From Plumapathes pennacea (Eukaryota > Cnidaria > Anthozoa > Antipatharia > Myriopathidae): 64,000 nucleotides of DNA. Positions 1-12,500 of the stretch are shown here, piece by piece. A program made the position numbers and the translations under genes. Below the pieces are notes generated by a model that did no database searches, was not told the DNA's origin, and was given only the letters and a program-made list of their open reading frames with translations. The stretch is taken from NCBI GenBank assembly GCA_964036295.1, contig OZ038465.1:7753167-7817166 (forward strand). Reading direction: 5' to 3'. The stretch's first letter is position 1. Each line of letters starts with the position of its first letter.

Positions 1-172
1 AAAGAGTCTCTACAATGCAGTGACAGATGGTATTTCTGAAAAACTACTACCCTCAACACCAGACGAAAATGAGTGGAAAACGGCACAGACGGGCAAAGGC
101 TGTTTGAAGAAGGAATGTGATAGCAGCGTGCCAACTAGTAACATGTTCGATAGCCTGCCGGAGGAAGACTAA
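1..172 (+). CDS. Terminal exon of an asteroid-like nuclease gene (partial, starts outside window)
   Basis: An open frame runs from the window edge to a TAA at 170-172. It encodes a short C-terminal tail beginning KSLYNAVTDGISEKLLPS, then a lysine/cysteine stretch, then a tail containing VPTSNMFD. This closely matches the last exon of the intact gene at 9523-13210 (QSLYNAITDGISGRLLPS and VPTSNRFD). It is therefore the 3' end of another member of the same subfamily, whose body lies left of the window. Sequence after the stop (about 225-320) resembles the 3' flanks of the copies ending near 5963 and 13210, so the duplicated unit includes downstream DNA. Whether the whole gene is intact cannot be judged here. 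Confidence 0.75.
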   Translation, partial: KSLYNAVTDGISEKLLPSTPDENEWKTAQTGKGCLKKECDSSVPTSNMFDSLPEED

Positions 173-2027
173 CATGAATTCAGATAACTTTTTCGCCTTT
201 TTCTTTAGAGGATCAGAGGCCATTAGCATGAGAGGCCTACTGAATGATGTTCGTATTGAGTTACAAAAACCTTTTTGGAGCTGATTAAACTACCATGTAA
301 ATTCCTATAATTACCACACAACACACAGTCAATAATAAGAAAAAAAAAACACTTTGTTTTCTATCAGGATGCCTCTGTACAGGCTGGCAGAAGGCTAAGT
401 TAGTTGTTAGAATGCAAACTTGGTCCTTTTAGTTCTCAAACAGTGGTAGAAAGCAGATCTACTTAGAGGAGCAAAACCTAAGTCCATTATTTATGGTCCA
501 TTTCATGTAGAAACAAGTTATTATACATTTGTAGCACCTGTGACAACCAGATCTACAGACTATTTTCTGTTTCATAACAACTGTCAAATTACCTTATTGC
601 ATAACTATATAATATTATTACTATATATTATTCTCTTTCAATAACTATATAATATTATGACATGATGTTGTATTTCAAAAATGAGTCTGAGTGTTTGATG
701 AGTGTTTAAATGCACAAACTAAGTCTAGGTGAACTAAGTGAGCTTTATGGCAAATCTCCATTGTGAACATTCCTGGGAGTAACTTGCTGGTTACTTCGGG
801 TTATAAGAAACCAACACCTTTACCCACCTCCATTAAAAGTTGTTTTTGAAGTGTCCCTGGTCTTTTCCATGACAGTGTCAGTTGAATTCTACTCTGCTTT
901 TTCACCCAATGCAATGGAATGCAAAACTCCCAACAAAATATGAAGTGCTGAAAAAGAAATGGTAAAGGGACAGTTACTTAACCAAACAACAAACAATAAA
1001 AGCAAACAAAGGATCAGGGCATTCAGGTGTGTTAACACTGCTTTTGATAATCAAGCCCAGAATTCCAGCCACAATGTGTTAATCCCTCTCATATATTTTG
1101 TGTGGCACCAATTCACCAGTTTCTCATTACTAGCTTTAGTGGCTAAGCCCTTCAATGTAAGAACATATTGTTTTCTGCAAGCACTCACTTCTGTATACTG
1201 GATTTCAGATTTGGTAAAGCATATTATGAATCATTTTTAATCAGGGCCAATCCCATAATATCCATAATTTTCTTTCACCACTGACATAATTTTAATGGTA
1301 AACTTTTCACTTTAAAAAAAAAAAAGAATTCCAGCATTTGTAAACTAGCTAGTTCCTGGCTACAGTAGCCTGCAGGCTACGGCTACTCAAACTAGTAAAT
1401 GTGAGGTCTGTTTGGCTAAAACATAAGACATAATGCATGTCAACGTAACCAAGTTTTCCCTTTCACTCCTGAGCTCATAACACCAATTCTCCCAAAGAAT
1501 CAAGAAGAAAATGTACGAGTGATGTTTTGAATTAGAACTGATAGGACAATCAGCTGTCATCTGAGCAAACTATCAAGTGGCATGCATATTCTCCAATACT
1601 GTACCATAACTCTCTGGTGTGAGACTGAAGGAGAAAATTTAAGTTGATCTCTCTCAGGAGTGGAAGGGTTCAACGCCGTAAAGATGGTGTAAGCTAACGT
1701 TTCGAGCGTTTGCACATTTTAAGAAACACCAATAAATCAACCTTTTTACCAAAATTGCAGCTATATAACTCTGCAATTTTACTGTAGGATAAAGTAGACA
1801 ATACCTGTCTACTCCAACTGGGTGTCCTTACGGTCCCGTACCCGGTGAAATCTGCTTTTTCACAGAATGCAATATATACGTCATATATGCTACACTTACC
1901 GTCCCCAAAACAATTGTCGGCGCGAAAAAAAGATGGCGGATGGACTCGCCTCGTTTTGTACTTTTTGTCTTCTTTGACAATTCTGATTCCTATAACTCCA
2001 TAATCAAAGGCAGTTGATTCTACACAG
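173..2027. other. Intergenic stretch between asteroid-like copies
   Basis: No gene is supported. The first 150 bases are 3' flank shared with other copies of the array. About 1457-1600 is a member of an interspersed repeat also seen near 20937-21140 (reverse), 30930-30985 and 59957-60035. A poly-A run lies at 1314-1325. From about 1735 the sequence matches the upstream region of the copy at 14853 and is probably the promoter and 5' UTR of the copy starting at 2028. Confidence 0.6.
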
Positions 2028-4294
2028 ATGGGAATACAAGGGTTAACGAGTTTCGCTGACTCGATTGGCAACCTGTGGACGAAACTGAAGCTTCATAACA
2101 CCAAAGTGGTTATCGACGGAAGTTGTCTGTATTATCATTTGCACAGCAGTGCCCAGCTGAACTGCCAAAGTGGAGGGCAGTACAAGGAGTTCCACGACAT
2201 TACTTCATCTTTCTTCGACTCCTTAAAGTCAAGCAACGTGGAACCTTTGGTCGTTTTAGACGGTGCATACGACGCGAGCGGCAGGAAGCTAAACACCCTC
2301 ACGCGACGAGCGAAAGACAACATCTTGAACGCCTGCCAGTTAGCAAATGGGTCGGTTGAGTGTGAGCACGTTCTGCCTCTACTCACAAGACGATCCTTTA
2401 TGCAATCAATGGAGGAACTTGGAGTTAAATTTGTTGTTTGTGACTGGTAAGTTTATAGTTGAGCTATAAAATGTTTCATGCACGTACTGTAGGATCAGCC
2501 GTACAGTGCTTGAATTTTCGGTGCTCATATTTATTTACAAGGTTTTTATGAAAGAGAACGACAGGATCTGTCAGAAACTCATGACTCAAGGGAACCAAGA
2601 GTGCATTCATTACCATACAGAATTTTTCAGTTTCGTGTACACAATGCGCAAGTTTTTCCTTCAACAGTTTCATTTGTTGATGCGATTATAGCTTCTCACC
2701 GCACGCGACACGCGCAAAAGCTAGTGACTACAAACACGTGACCCTCTCTCTTTCTTTCTAACCCCGTGACGGCCATGTTTATCCGACCAAATTAATGGTT
2801 ACACCTTCAGGTTTAATTAGACAGTTCAGAAGTTGAAAGTTTACTATTCAGTAGTTGAAAGTTTGCAATTCAGAGATTGGAGTGGAAGTTTCCATCTGAA
2901 CAGGTTGACACTGCGGTATTTCTAAATCCCCTTGTTTTTTGTTCTACAATGAAGCTGATGAAGAGATTGCCTCCCTGGCGAACTTTCTGGACTGCCCTGT
3001 GATCAGCAGTGACAGCGACTTTTTTATTTTTGATCTGAAGCAAGGCTACATCCCGTTGAAGTACCTGGACTGCCGCTCAAAACCGCTAACAGTGGATCTC
3101 TTCAAAAGCGACGCGCTGGCACGACATCTGGGCATCTCTAAAGACCTCCTGCCTCTGTTTGCTTCCCTTCTGGGAAATGATTTCGTCAGTTCGGAGACCT
3201 TGACGCCCTTCCATCGCACCTTGAAACGCATACAGCAAACGCGCCAACCAACCAAGAGAAACCAGCGACTCACGAGCGTCGCCTATTTTCTGTCCAAATC
3301 CAATACCTTGGCAGGCGGACTTCAAGATGTTATACAAACGGTGCCATAGCACACTCGCAACGACCTGCGCAAGGCTTTAGAAACGTCCGTACAGACTTAC
3401 GCGGCCGCAGAACAGGAAAGCGAGTTGGCAAGCTCTATCGAAGGTGGGGAAGTTCACAGCAGCCTGTTTTCTGCCCTCGAGCCCTGGGTTTTGACGAAAT
3501 TTCGCCTGGGCCTGTTTCCCGCTGCGTGTATGAATGCGCTCACTGTTGGGGAAGTGTTTCTCAGAGTTCAAGTGGAAAGCTTCAGTGCCGTCTCGGCCAA
3601 TCAGTGTTCTCTTGAGCTGAGGCGCTTCATGTATGGAATCCTGAGGAAAAACGAACTCGAACCAGCTAAGAATCGAGCAGAAGCGCCGGTGAGCGTGTCA
3701 ATCAAAGAATGGGACAGAGAGCAGAAGGGGCTGCGACATTACGCGGTCAAACCTCATCGCCACGTCCAATGGTATGGAGAACTTCCACGTCTATGCACCA
3801 TCCCAGACTTGGATGCTGCCGCGAGACGCAGGCTTTGCCTCGTGTTGCTCGAATCCAACACAAACCTCGTGCTGAGTTTACCCGCTGACCTCCAACTTTT
3901 CGCCGCGTCGCTCCGTTACTGGATCATCCACGCCAACCCGTCCATTGAGGAAGTTCATCTTCGCGCTCTTTTGATCTGCTGCCTTCAATTAACAAAAGAC
4001 GAACGCACGCGCGAGTTCCACGCGTCACAGCGCAAGTATCGCTCGCGTCCTCCGCGAGGATTTCACCCGTCGTTCAATCTGGCAGCTCAGCACAGCTTCG
4101 CACATTGGCAGAGTGTGATGCAAGAAGCGCTCCACCTGAACCTCCTCTTGCTGGAGCCACTGCCCACACCAAAAATTCGACAGCTGTACGACGGACTGCT
4201 AGTTCAGGACCTGGTCTCAAAGTTGGAAAGTGGTACGGAATTAGTATATGGACACGATTTCTTTGTAGAGCTGTTTTTGGATGACTGTCGATGA
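2028..4294 (+). pseudogene. Asteroid-like (ASTE1/XPG-fold) nuclease, recently broken copy
   Basis: Exon 1 (2028-2446) encodes MGIQGLTSFADSI, the XPG-type N-terminus, and ends in a good donor (TG|GTAAGT, phase 2). Exon 2 would start at about 2948 and continues to 4294. The copy is nearly identical to the intact gene at 14853-17984, including DNA on both sides. Three lesions are visible. The exon 2 acceptor reads CTACAA where the intact copy has CTGCAG. A GAG codon has become TAG at 3347-3349 in the middle of exon 2. The third exon is absent, because similarity to the intact copy stops near 4692. The rest of the frame (3350-4294) is still open, so inactivation is recent. A shortened product from exon 1 alone cannot be excluded, but it would lack the I-region catalytic acids. 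Confidence 0.85.
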
Positions 4295-4954
4295 CAAAAA
4301 TCAAAGCACGTACATGGCCTGTAAGAGACACTTCAACCAATTAAAAGCCAAAGTAATCCGCACTCGGTTTTACTCTGAAGAAGCCAATCAGAAGTGCGAG
4401 GAAACGCCCTCGCCACTTGCCTTTTTGTGTGAGAATATCGCAATCATATTTTGCTTTTGCTCTTGATTGGCCAAAAATGCTGCCGACGTTTTTTGAACAA
4501 ATCAGAAAGCTTACTCCGACAGTCATCCAAACGGCTCTATATAGCAATACCAACAAAAGACTATTAACAAGGCAAAACTTTGCGCATTCATGCACGCACG
4601 GACACAAATAATATGATATGATAATAATGACTGATAAGACACACTTAGAAGAGTACTCCACTTGCTAACACTCTAGTAAATGTTCTGCAGGCATTTGTGT
4701 ATAAATGACTTTACCAAATATTTTGTATATATTTGAAAACAGTTCCAATCACAAAGAGAAAGAAAGAGCATGGAATTCCTGCTTTGACATGTCACATCAT
4801 TACCATATTCGAAATATAAACCTGTATAACTTAAAGGCGCAACGTTGAAACACAGAAACATGCTAATAGTCAACTATTTACTTGATGTAGAATCTATTGC
4901 AAATATATCATTTCTGGGCTGATAGGCACTTTAAAAATATGTTTTTGTTTGTAG

Positions 4955-5963
4955 TGAAGCGGATCCAGAGATCGCATCCCTGGCGGCCAAATGGGAGTGC
5001 CCTGTGATTAGCGATGACAGCGATTTCTTCATTTATGATTTAAAAGAAGGTTACATCCCACTGAAGCTCCTCGATTGGCGCTCAGGACAACCAAAAGCTA
5101 AGCTCTTCAGAGTCGAGAAGTTATCGGCGCACCTGGAAATCCCGAAACAACTTCTTCCTCTGGTTGCTTCTTTCTTGGGAAATGACTTCGTCAACAATGA
5201 CGTTCGCAAGCCACTCTACCACTCTACTGCTTTGAGAATTCGTGATTGGTGGAGCGTAGAAGAAAAAATCTCAGCAATTCGCAAACATTTTCAGGAGAAA
5301 AACATCGGGTCTTTGCAAGAAGGAGTCGAATCTATTGTGCAACTTGTGACTGGACAAAGCTCCGGTGAAAGCGAGTTACGTCAAGCTTTGGAATCTTCCA
5401 TAAACTCGTACAAAGTTGATGACAACCAACTAGCGGTATACTTTGAAAACGGTCACGTTAACAGCAGATTGGAATCTCGAACCGCAGTCCCTTTTGAGGA
5501 TTGGGTTTTGACAAAGTTTCGCCAGGGATGCTTTCCCATTATGTGCGTGAAAGCCCGTAATGTTGGCAAACTGTTTTTTCACCCTCAAGTAGAAGATTTT
5601 GGCGCTATCTCGGCAAATCAGTGCTCCCTTGCGCTGAGGCAGTTCATGTACGGAGTACAGGGGGAGGAGAAGGTAGAGGAATGGAGGAGAAACAGATCAC
5701 GTCTGCAAAAGTACACAATTTGACCATCCATCCATCATCGACTGGAGTCTGAGGAGATCCTTACACTGGGCACTATACCAGACCTGGACAAAGATGAACG
5801 AAAGGGACTTTGCCTTTCCTTGCTTGAATCTCACACAGATCGTATACTTAACCTGCCAGCCGAGTCCCAACTGTTCGCAGCGTCCGTCCGTTACTGGATC
5901 AAGCACGCTGAGCCAAAAATCAAAGAAAGCCAACTTTGTGCTCTGCTGGTTTGCTCCCTTTAG
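4955..5963 (+). pseudogene. Asteroid-like nuclease, exon 2 remnant of the second subfamily
   Basis: A normal acceptor (TTTGTAG) at 4954 precedes exon 2, which starts with EADPEIASLAAKWECP and the acidic motif SDDSDFF of the XPG I-region. The product is closest to exon 2 of the gene at 9523-13210. The frame stays open to a TGA at 5721-5723. It continues recognisably in the same frame (IPDLDKDERKGLCLSLLES and on) to a TAG at 5961-5963, where the intact gene has CTG. No matching exon 1 lies between 4294 and 4955, and no terminal exon follows. The 3' flank from about 6040 matches the flanks of the other copies, so the last exon was lost by deletion. Splicing from exon 1 at 2028 into this acceptor is possible in phase (both phase 2), but the product would still truncate at 5721. 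Confidence 0.8.
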
Positions 5964-7844
5964 TTAGCTCCTTAATCAACTGAGCTAAATTGTTTGATTT
6001 TTACATAAAATCGCAGAGGTCACATTCTTTAAAAAAAGATATATCGAGAAATGTATGAATCTCATTTAAGTTTGCTATAGTATTGAAGGCCGAGTGAATG
6101 GTGTTCGGATTGACTTACAACAATCACTTTGGAGTTGATTATAACCATATAAATTTCCCTGGTCACTATATACTGCACACAATCAAGAACAACGTAAACT
6201 TGTGGATCAGTAACTGGCCCATTCAGGGCGTTAGTTCTGGGTTGCAATGGATATAATCCACGACTTCCGAACACAGCTGTATTCAATAAAGTTAGCAATT
6301 GAAATGCAACGTTTCTCTGGTTTTTGTCATAACACCGGAGAAGGGAAGTCAACACGACTAACAGAATTCAACACCTACGCGAGTGTTTGGATTGCCATGC
6401 TTCCCCTTTAAGATCATCAACATTTGAATACTTGGTGAAATAACAGCTGTAGTCCATGATAGTTTTGTTTTAGGGCTAAGCCAATCAGAATACTCAGTTT
6501 TAAACGCATGATTCTAAAAAGCCGTTTCCCGCCGTGTGGAGATTTTAACAATCGTGTTATATTATAAATAGAGTATGATAATATATTTTCTAACAATTTT
6601 ATGCTAATACGGCATATATGAGCTACATTTATACAATTTAATATTTGAAAAGAAAAGATGGGACTGTGCGGGGATTGAAAAATTAAGTCATAGGGAACCC
6701 TACACTGGATAATCTCCCAAAATGGTGGTCCAAAACAGTCAACACTCGATCAGATACGATTGTGTTGTTAAATGTTCAACAAACGATAACTGAATCATGT
6801 TAACAGCTGTACGTCTATTCGTTATGCTAACGCCATGTATATTTTTTGTTCACCTATACTCGGAACACTAATAGGCGCACTGTAGAATGTACCTCATCTG
6901 TCCGTCGAGAAAAGTCAAACAAAATATCAAACACCCGCAAGCGATGATCGCTGATTATGTGTAGAATTAACTTTTTAACCAACAGATGCACACCATTCAA
7001 CGGTCCCTGAACTGGTCTGAATATGCGATGTTCCGAGCGGGGCCCTTTCCCGCATTCTCTTTGCATTCTCTTTGCATTCTCTTTGCATTCTCTCATTCTT
7101 TGCATTCTCTTTCTCCTCCTTCCCCTTTTCTCTCCACCCCCCTCCCCTCCCTCTGCTCCCCCCTTCCCCTTTGCCGTTTTGTGTCCCGCCCCACGATCTA
7201 CCCCTGGGTCTCCGAGGGTGACTCGAATGGAAGTGCAATGAAAATGATATGGAACTAAACGCACCGATAAATCAGATAAATGCGGCACTACAAAGAGACC
7301 CTGAACAAAATAGTTCGACATAGTTGTAGTCGGTAACCATCACTCAAACCTCCTGACGGCTTTCTCGTGCTCAGAACGGTCGCGACGCGTTCAGATATCG
7401 AAATCGTTATAGGATCCCTAGACTTTATCTTGAGCGGTCCTAGCCACTACATGGAAAGCAGGCTTCAGAAAGCAGCAAAGAAAACATGGCATTAGCAGGG
7501 GTAAAACAAGATATATAATTATAAAGAGACTCAGACCCTCATTTGACAACAATGAACCATCATACTACATTACTAATAATAAAGGTCGTTTCAGTCAGTA
7601 ATCAAAAAGAAATCGCGACAATTCGACAGTTCGACTTATTCATGACGAACTGCTGCATTCAGACGGAACAAAGTCCACTTGTCAAATTGTCAATTCTCAG
7701 AATTCATCAAGCAAATAACAGCTAGTCAGAGTAATCATGAATATTATTAAAATAACAGTTCCGAGAACTGCACAACGAACTTAATTTGACTCGTACATAA
7801 CCTCGCAATACTTCGTTTATATATCTTCTGTCGCCCGGGTTAAA
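5964..7844. other. Intergenic stretch with shared 3' flank and low-complexity runs
   Basis: About 6040-6200 is the downstream flank shared by members of the asteroid-like array. About 7052-7110 is a short tandem repeat built on TTTGCATTCTC, followed by a pyrimidine-rich stretch to about 7175. No coding region is supported; open frames across 6854-7321 come from the low-complexity run. Confidence 0.6.
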
Positions 7845-8086
7845 ATGGGAATAAGAGGGTTGACGAACTACGTTAACTCAATCAGGGACGCCAAATTTTG
7901 GACAGAAATCGATCTACAGAACACGAAAGTGATAATCGACGCAAATGCTCTGCTTTATTATTTGTACTTCGATTTTAAGCTGGACTGTCGACATGGTGGG
8001 CAATACAAGGCGTTCCACGACGAGATCGTGTCCTTTTTCAAGCACTTGGAGGAACACAATGTCGAACCCTATGTTCTACTGGACGG
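7845..8086 (+). pseudogene. Asteroid-like nuclease, truncated first exon
   Basis: The frame starts MGIRGLTNYVNSI and contains VIIDANALLYYLY and VEPYVLLDG, matching exon 1 of the gene at 9523-13210. Similarity stops abruptly inside the exon at about 8086, immediately after the second catalytic Asp. The frame then runs through unrelated bases to a stop at 8103-8105. No donor, second exon or third exon follows before the next copy at 9523. It is a fragment left by an unequal exchange or deletion within the array. The part that remains has no stop or frameshift. Confidence 0.85.
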
Positions 8087-8187
8087 ATATAATTGCGAGG
8101 TTTAGCGCAACATCGCATCGTCACAAATCGTCGTTGCAAATCGGTGTAACAACATATGGACTTGAATTTTATCCACTTCTAGACTAA

Positions 8188-8336
8188 GGCCGTGGTCACA
8201 CTTGCGCTAGAAGCGCGTTTACCTTTGCTTTACCCTACCATATTTGGTTGTCTAGCACATGCTTGCTTGCACGTGAGGCAAAACTACAAAAGAACCGATA
8301 AACATGCTTAGTTCTAGCGCAAGTCTGACCACGATC
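8188..8336. mobile_element. Short MITE-like element with terminal inverted repeats
   Basis: The ends are imperfect inverted repeats of about 23 bases (20 matching). The left arm begins GGCCGTGGTCACACTTGCG and the right arm is its near reverse complement. TAA lies directly outside both ends (8185-8187 and 8337-8339), as expected for the 3-base target duplication of PIF/Harbinger elements. It has no coding capacity. The superfamily is inferred from the TAA duplication only. Confidence 0.65.
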
Positions 8337-9522
8337 TAAATCATCGCTAAATCAAACAACGCCATGTACGTCACTTGAATAGTAATTATTGATAATTTCT
8401 GAGAATTTCGTCATGTTTAAACACACACTTCCGGGAAACCCGGCTGTCAACCTACAGTAAGTAAGGCTAAGGTCACACATACCCAACTTTACTTAGAAAA
8501 ATCCTTATTCATCACTGACAGCAGTGATCAATAACTTAAGTTAATTCAGCATCCCTGTCTTCCTCTAATATCTCTCAAAAAATAACACCGTTTGAAAGTT
8601 TAGACAGGTCCAAGCAGCCCAAGTCAGCAATTGCGTCATCGAGTATTAATAGAAACTTGTTGGGCACCTGTCCAAACGTCCGGGACCGCCACCAATAAAA
8701 AATACTATTAAAATTTAATCGTCGAGCAAATGGGATTTTTCCCCACACATTTGACCTCATTCGCATCTAATCTCGAGGGTGTTGGTTCTCGAATGCATTC
8801 GATTTGAATTGAGTTCTTTTTATCATTACGTACTTGCTGAAGTTTTCTGATGCTCAATTCTTAGAAAATGTGTACTTGTCACCATTAATGTATGAGTGAT
8901 TTCCAACTACGATAATCCCCCACCCCCTCCCCCTCCATGGCAAAACCCATCGGGCATTTCACTTTTTGGGGAAAAAATTGGTGAAATGCCCCACCGTACG
9001 GGCAGAAAACACGGTCAAATGCTCCTCCGGCTGAGCTCCACGGGTACAAAAAAAAACGCACTCTTTTATCGAAGGAACAGTTAGCGGATACGTTGTCACA
9101 AGACAAACTTCAGTCGGTAGAAAGCAAATAATCACCACGAACGGGTTTTCGTACGCCGTGATCAACAAGAACGCCAAGACCCGCGAGAGGGAATAGATGA
9201 CAGAATCCCTTAGACGACCACTGACCAACGGAGTTTGTCGGTAGTCAAAATGCCCGGCTGGGAGGTCAGAAACCCCTCTCCCGAATGATTGCTCCTGACA
9301 GGACAAGACGAGACAGCTCTCGGATTTAAATCGCCGTACAGCCCCTCATTATATATAGAATATGAAATATCCCGACAAAGTTGCTTATGTTTGCACCATA
9401 TATGTCTATGACGATACCGTACATAAATATGCTATGTCATGAAAAACAGCACTGAATCGTCTATAAAAGCGATTGCCAGAAAAGCATTTTTATTTATTTA
9501 TTTTTTGTCGCTACGGCTTAAA
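8337..9522. other. Intergenic stretch before the intact asteroid-like gene
   Basis: No gene is supported. A C-rich run (CCCCCACCCCCTCCCCC type) lies at 8916-8935. The last 100 bases contain a TATA-like box (see 9462-9468). Nothing else recognisable was seen. Confidence 0.5.
9462..9468 (+). promoter_or_regulatory. TATA-like box upstream of the asteroid-like gene at 9523
   Basis: The sequence CTATAAAAGC lies about 55 bases before the chosen ATG at 9523, a spacing compatible with a very short 5' UTR. It is assigned by sequence and position only. Confidence 0.35.
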
Positions 9523-12500
9523 ATGGGAATATGGGGGTTGACCTCCTACGTCAACGCAATCGACAACTTTTGGGAAGAAATCGATCTTCGGAACAAGAAG
9601 AAAGTGATCATCGACGCAAATTCTTTGCTTTATCATTTGTACTTCAATTTTGAGGTGGACTGTCGACATGGTGGGCAGTACAAGGAGTTCCACGACGAGA
9701 TCGTGTCCTTTTTCAAGTACTTGGAGGAACACAAAGTCGAACCCTATGTTCTTCTGGACGGTGCACCCCATCCAAGTGATAAGAAATTGAATACTTTGAA
9801 AGAGAGAGCGACTGACAAAATTACGCGAAACTTGGCCCTAGCAAAAGATGTAAGTCCTAAATATCCCAACTTTCTGCCTCTACTGGCAAGGCAAAGCTTC
9901 ATCCAAATAATGCAAGGACTGAGTGGAGTTCGATTTGCTGTTTGTGATTTGTAAGTATCACTCAAGACCAATACTGTCTGTTAACGTTCCTCGTTTCCAT
10001 CCATGTTCGAGTTGCATCGGGCATTGAGTGAGTTTAATTTATCATCTTGAAGGCCCAGTCCCTAGCCTGTTGTTTGAGAAGCAAATACACAATCTCACAT
10101 TTTTAAATACTTAAAAGTATTCCTGAATGGGCGTACATCAATACGACATCGTTTTCAGATAAACAACCGTTTGCAAAGTTTGCGTTTTCACCATTTCTTT
10201 TCACCCGTTCGCACGTATACGGATAAACATCGTATTCAAAAGTCAAGGACACAGTACTCGTGAATGAATTTCAACATGCAAAAGGAAGAAGCTACGTTAA
10301 AATTGAACGGAGAGTGACCGGAAATGCGCCAGCCATAGAGTTGCTTTGTTGACCTTGTAAGTTGTAACTATAATTAAGAAATATATAATGCGTTCCGTGT
10401 AATATAGCCTCATCTAAACACGCGGGAAGTAGAAAAACACGAGAGTAGCGCAGAGAACCACGAGGCCGCCGAGTGGTTTCCCTTGCTACTCGAGTGTTCT
10501 TCCAACTTCCTAAGTGCTATATTACAAAATGCTATATTATAAAATTCGCTGTCATGCGCTTTTGTCTTTGTGGAGTTGTTTTTGCTTCTGATGTTCTTTG
10601 TTCTAGCAACGTTTCGTGGCGGCAATGTCTGGTCTCTGCTTTTGTTTCCGAGGGCTTTATACTTCTCGTCTTTGCTGAAAACGGATTTTTCTCTCTTCAC
10701 ATGTTTCACGATCCCCTCGCTTTTGAAGAGAGGCTCGTTCAGTTTCAGTTTCCAAATTCATTTTCTTCAACGCAGAACAAATAAATCCGTTCAAATCTGT
10801 TCTTTGACTTTGGTCAAAGTTGACGAGCAAAACTTGGATCCTGCATTAGACGGTGATTGTTCGATTTCCACCAACTGAAGGGCGCGCAAAGCATCTGCAA
10901 TGAGAGGGTCTCTTTAAACTTTCTGAAGAAGTGCCCGAGTTCATCCGAACCAAGTACGTGTATCTTTTGAAAAGTGTAACACGAGTCGCTTATTTACTTT
11001 CTCCCAGTCTGGAAAATATGTTAATTTCGGCAATTATTGTAATTGCGCGCGAGAGAATTTGCCTTGCTTAAATTACATATGTTGTCATTGACAATGGACC
11101 TTGCATCAGTCTTAACATGACGAGGGTCTTCTTCTGAATGACTGAATCACTGAATGACGACCATGAGCAGTCAGTTGGCGTCTCGAAAAAGCAAGATACC
11201 CCAGTAACGTTTCGATTATCACCCTCGCAAATCTCGAAATTGAGTCTGAGAAAGACGAATACAGCAACACTTCTAAAGCAACCTCCACTGTTTATGTTGG
11301 TTATAATTTTTTTTTCTTTTTTTGTAGTGAAGCGGATCAAGAGATCGCATCCCTGGCGGCCAAATGGGAGTGTCCTGTGATTAGCACTGACAGCGATTTC
11401 TTCATCTTTGATTTAAGAGGAGGTTACATTCCGCTGGAGTACCTCGATTGGCGCTCAGGTCAACCAAAAGCTAAGCTTTTCAGAGTCGACAAGTTATCGG
11501 AGTACCTGAAGATCCAGAAGGAACTCCTACCTTTAGTCGCCTCTCTCTTGGGAAACGACTTTGTCAAATTTGACGTTCTCGAGCCACTCTACATTGCTTT
11601 GGGAATTAGTGAATGCACCGTAAAAGAAAAAATCTCAGAAATTTGCAAACATTTTCAGTCTTTGCAAGAGGGAGACGAGGCTGTTTTGCAACTTGTGACT
11701 GGACAAAGTCCCGGTGAAAGCGAACTACGTCAAGATTTGAAATCTTCCATAAACTCGTACAAAGTTCATGACAGCCAACTAGCGGTATACTTTGAAAACG
11801 GCCAAGTTAACAGCAGATTGGAATCTCGGAAAGCAGTCCCTTTTGCCGAGGCTTGGGCTTTGACAAAGTTTCGCCAGGGATCGTTTCCCATTATGTGTAT
11901 GGAGGCCTTTACAGTTGGAAGACTGTTTTTCCATCCTCAAGTGGAAGATGTCAACGCTGCTCCGGCAGATCAGTGCTCTATAGAACTCAGGAAGTTCGCG
12001 TACGGAGTCCTGAGAAATGGGGATGCAACAGTCATAACAGAGTGGAAGAGAGAGGGAAAAAAGCTGCGAGAGTACACAGTCCAACCTTCTCATTATCTGC
12101 ATGGGTTTGGAGAGCTACCCAGCCTAAGCAACATCCCAGACCTGGGAGATGCTGAACGAAGGAAACTTTGCCTTTCCTTGCTTGAATCTCACACAGATCG
12201 TATCCTTAGCCTGCCTGCGCAGTCCCGACTGTTCGCAGCGTCCGTCCGTTACTGGATCAAGCACGCTCAGCCAAAAATCCGAGAAAGCCACCTTAGGGCT
12301 CTGCTGGTCTGCTCCCTTCTGTTGGCTGAAGGTGAACACCATCACGACGAAATCCCGAGGAAGTTTGATCTCACAGCACAGCAGAGCTTCGCCCAGTGGC
12401 AGTGTGTCATGCAAGAAGCAGTGAACGTGAACCAGATTTTACAAGAGCCACTCCCTACACCAAGCATTCAGAATCTGTACGATGGACTGCTGGTGCACAG

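Noticed and set aside
2028-5723. A functional chimera of exon 1 at 2028 with exon 2 at 4955
   Set aside because: Phases are compatible, but the product would stop at 5721 and lack the C-terminal region; there is no support beyond phase.
6854-7321. 155-codon - strand frame with Glu/Gly/Arg runs
   Set aside because: Produced by the TTTGCATTCTC tandem repeat and the C-rich tract; frames in all phases are open there.
10473-10878. Overlapping + strand frames in intron 1 of the asteroid-like gene
   Set aside because: No domain, and part overlaps a foldback repeat; the exons on both sides splice cleanly without it.
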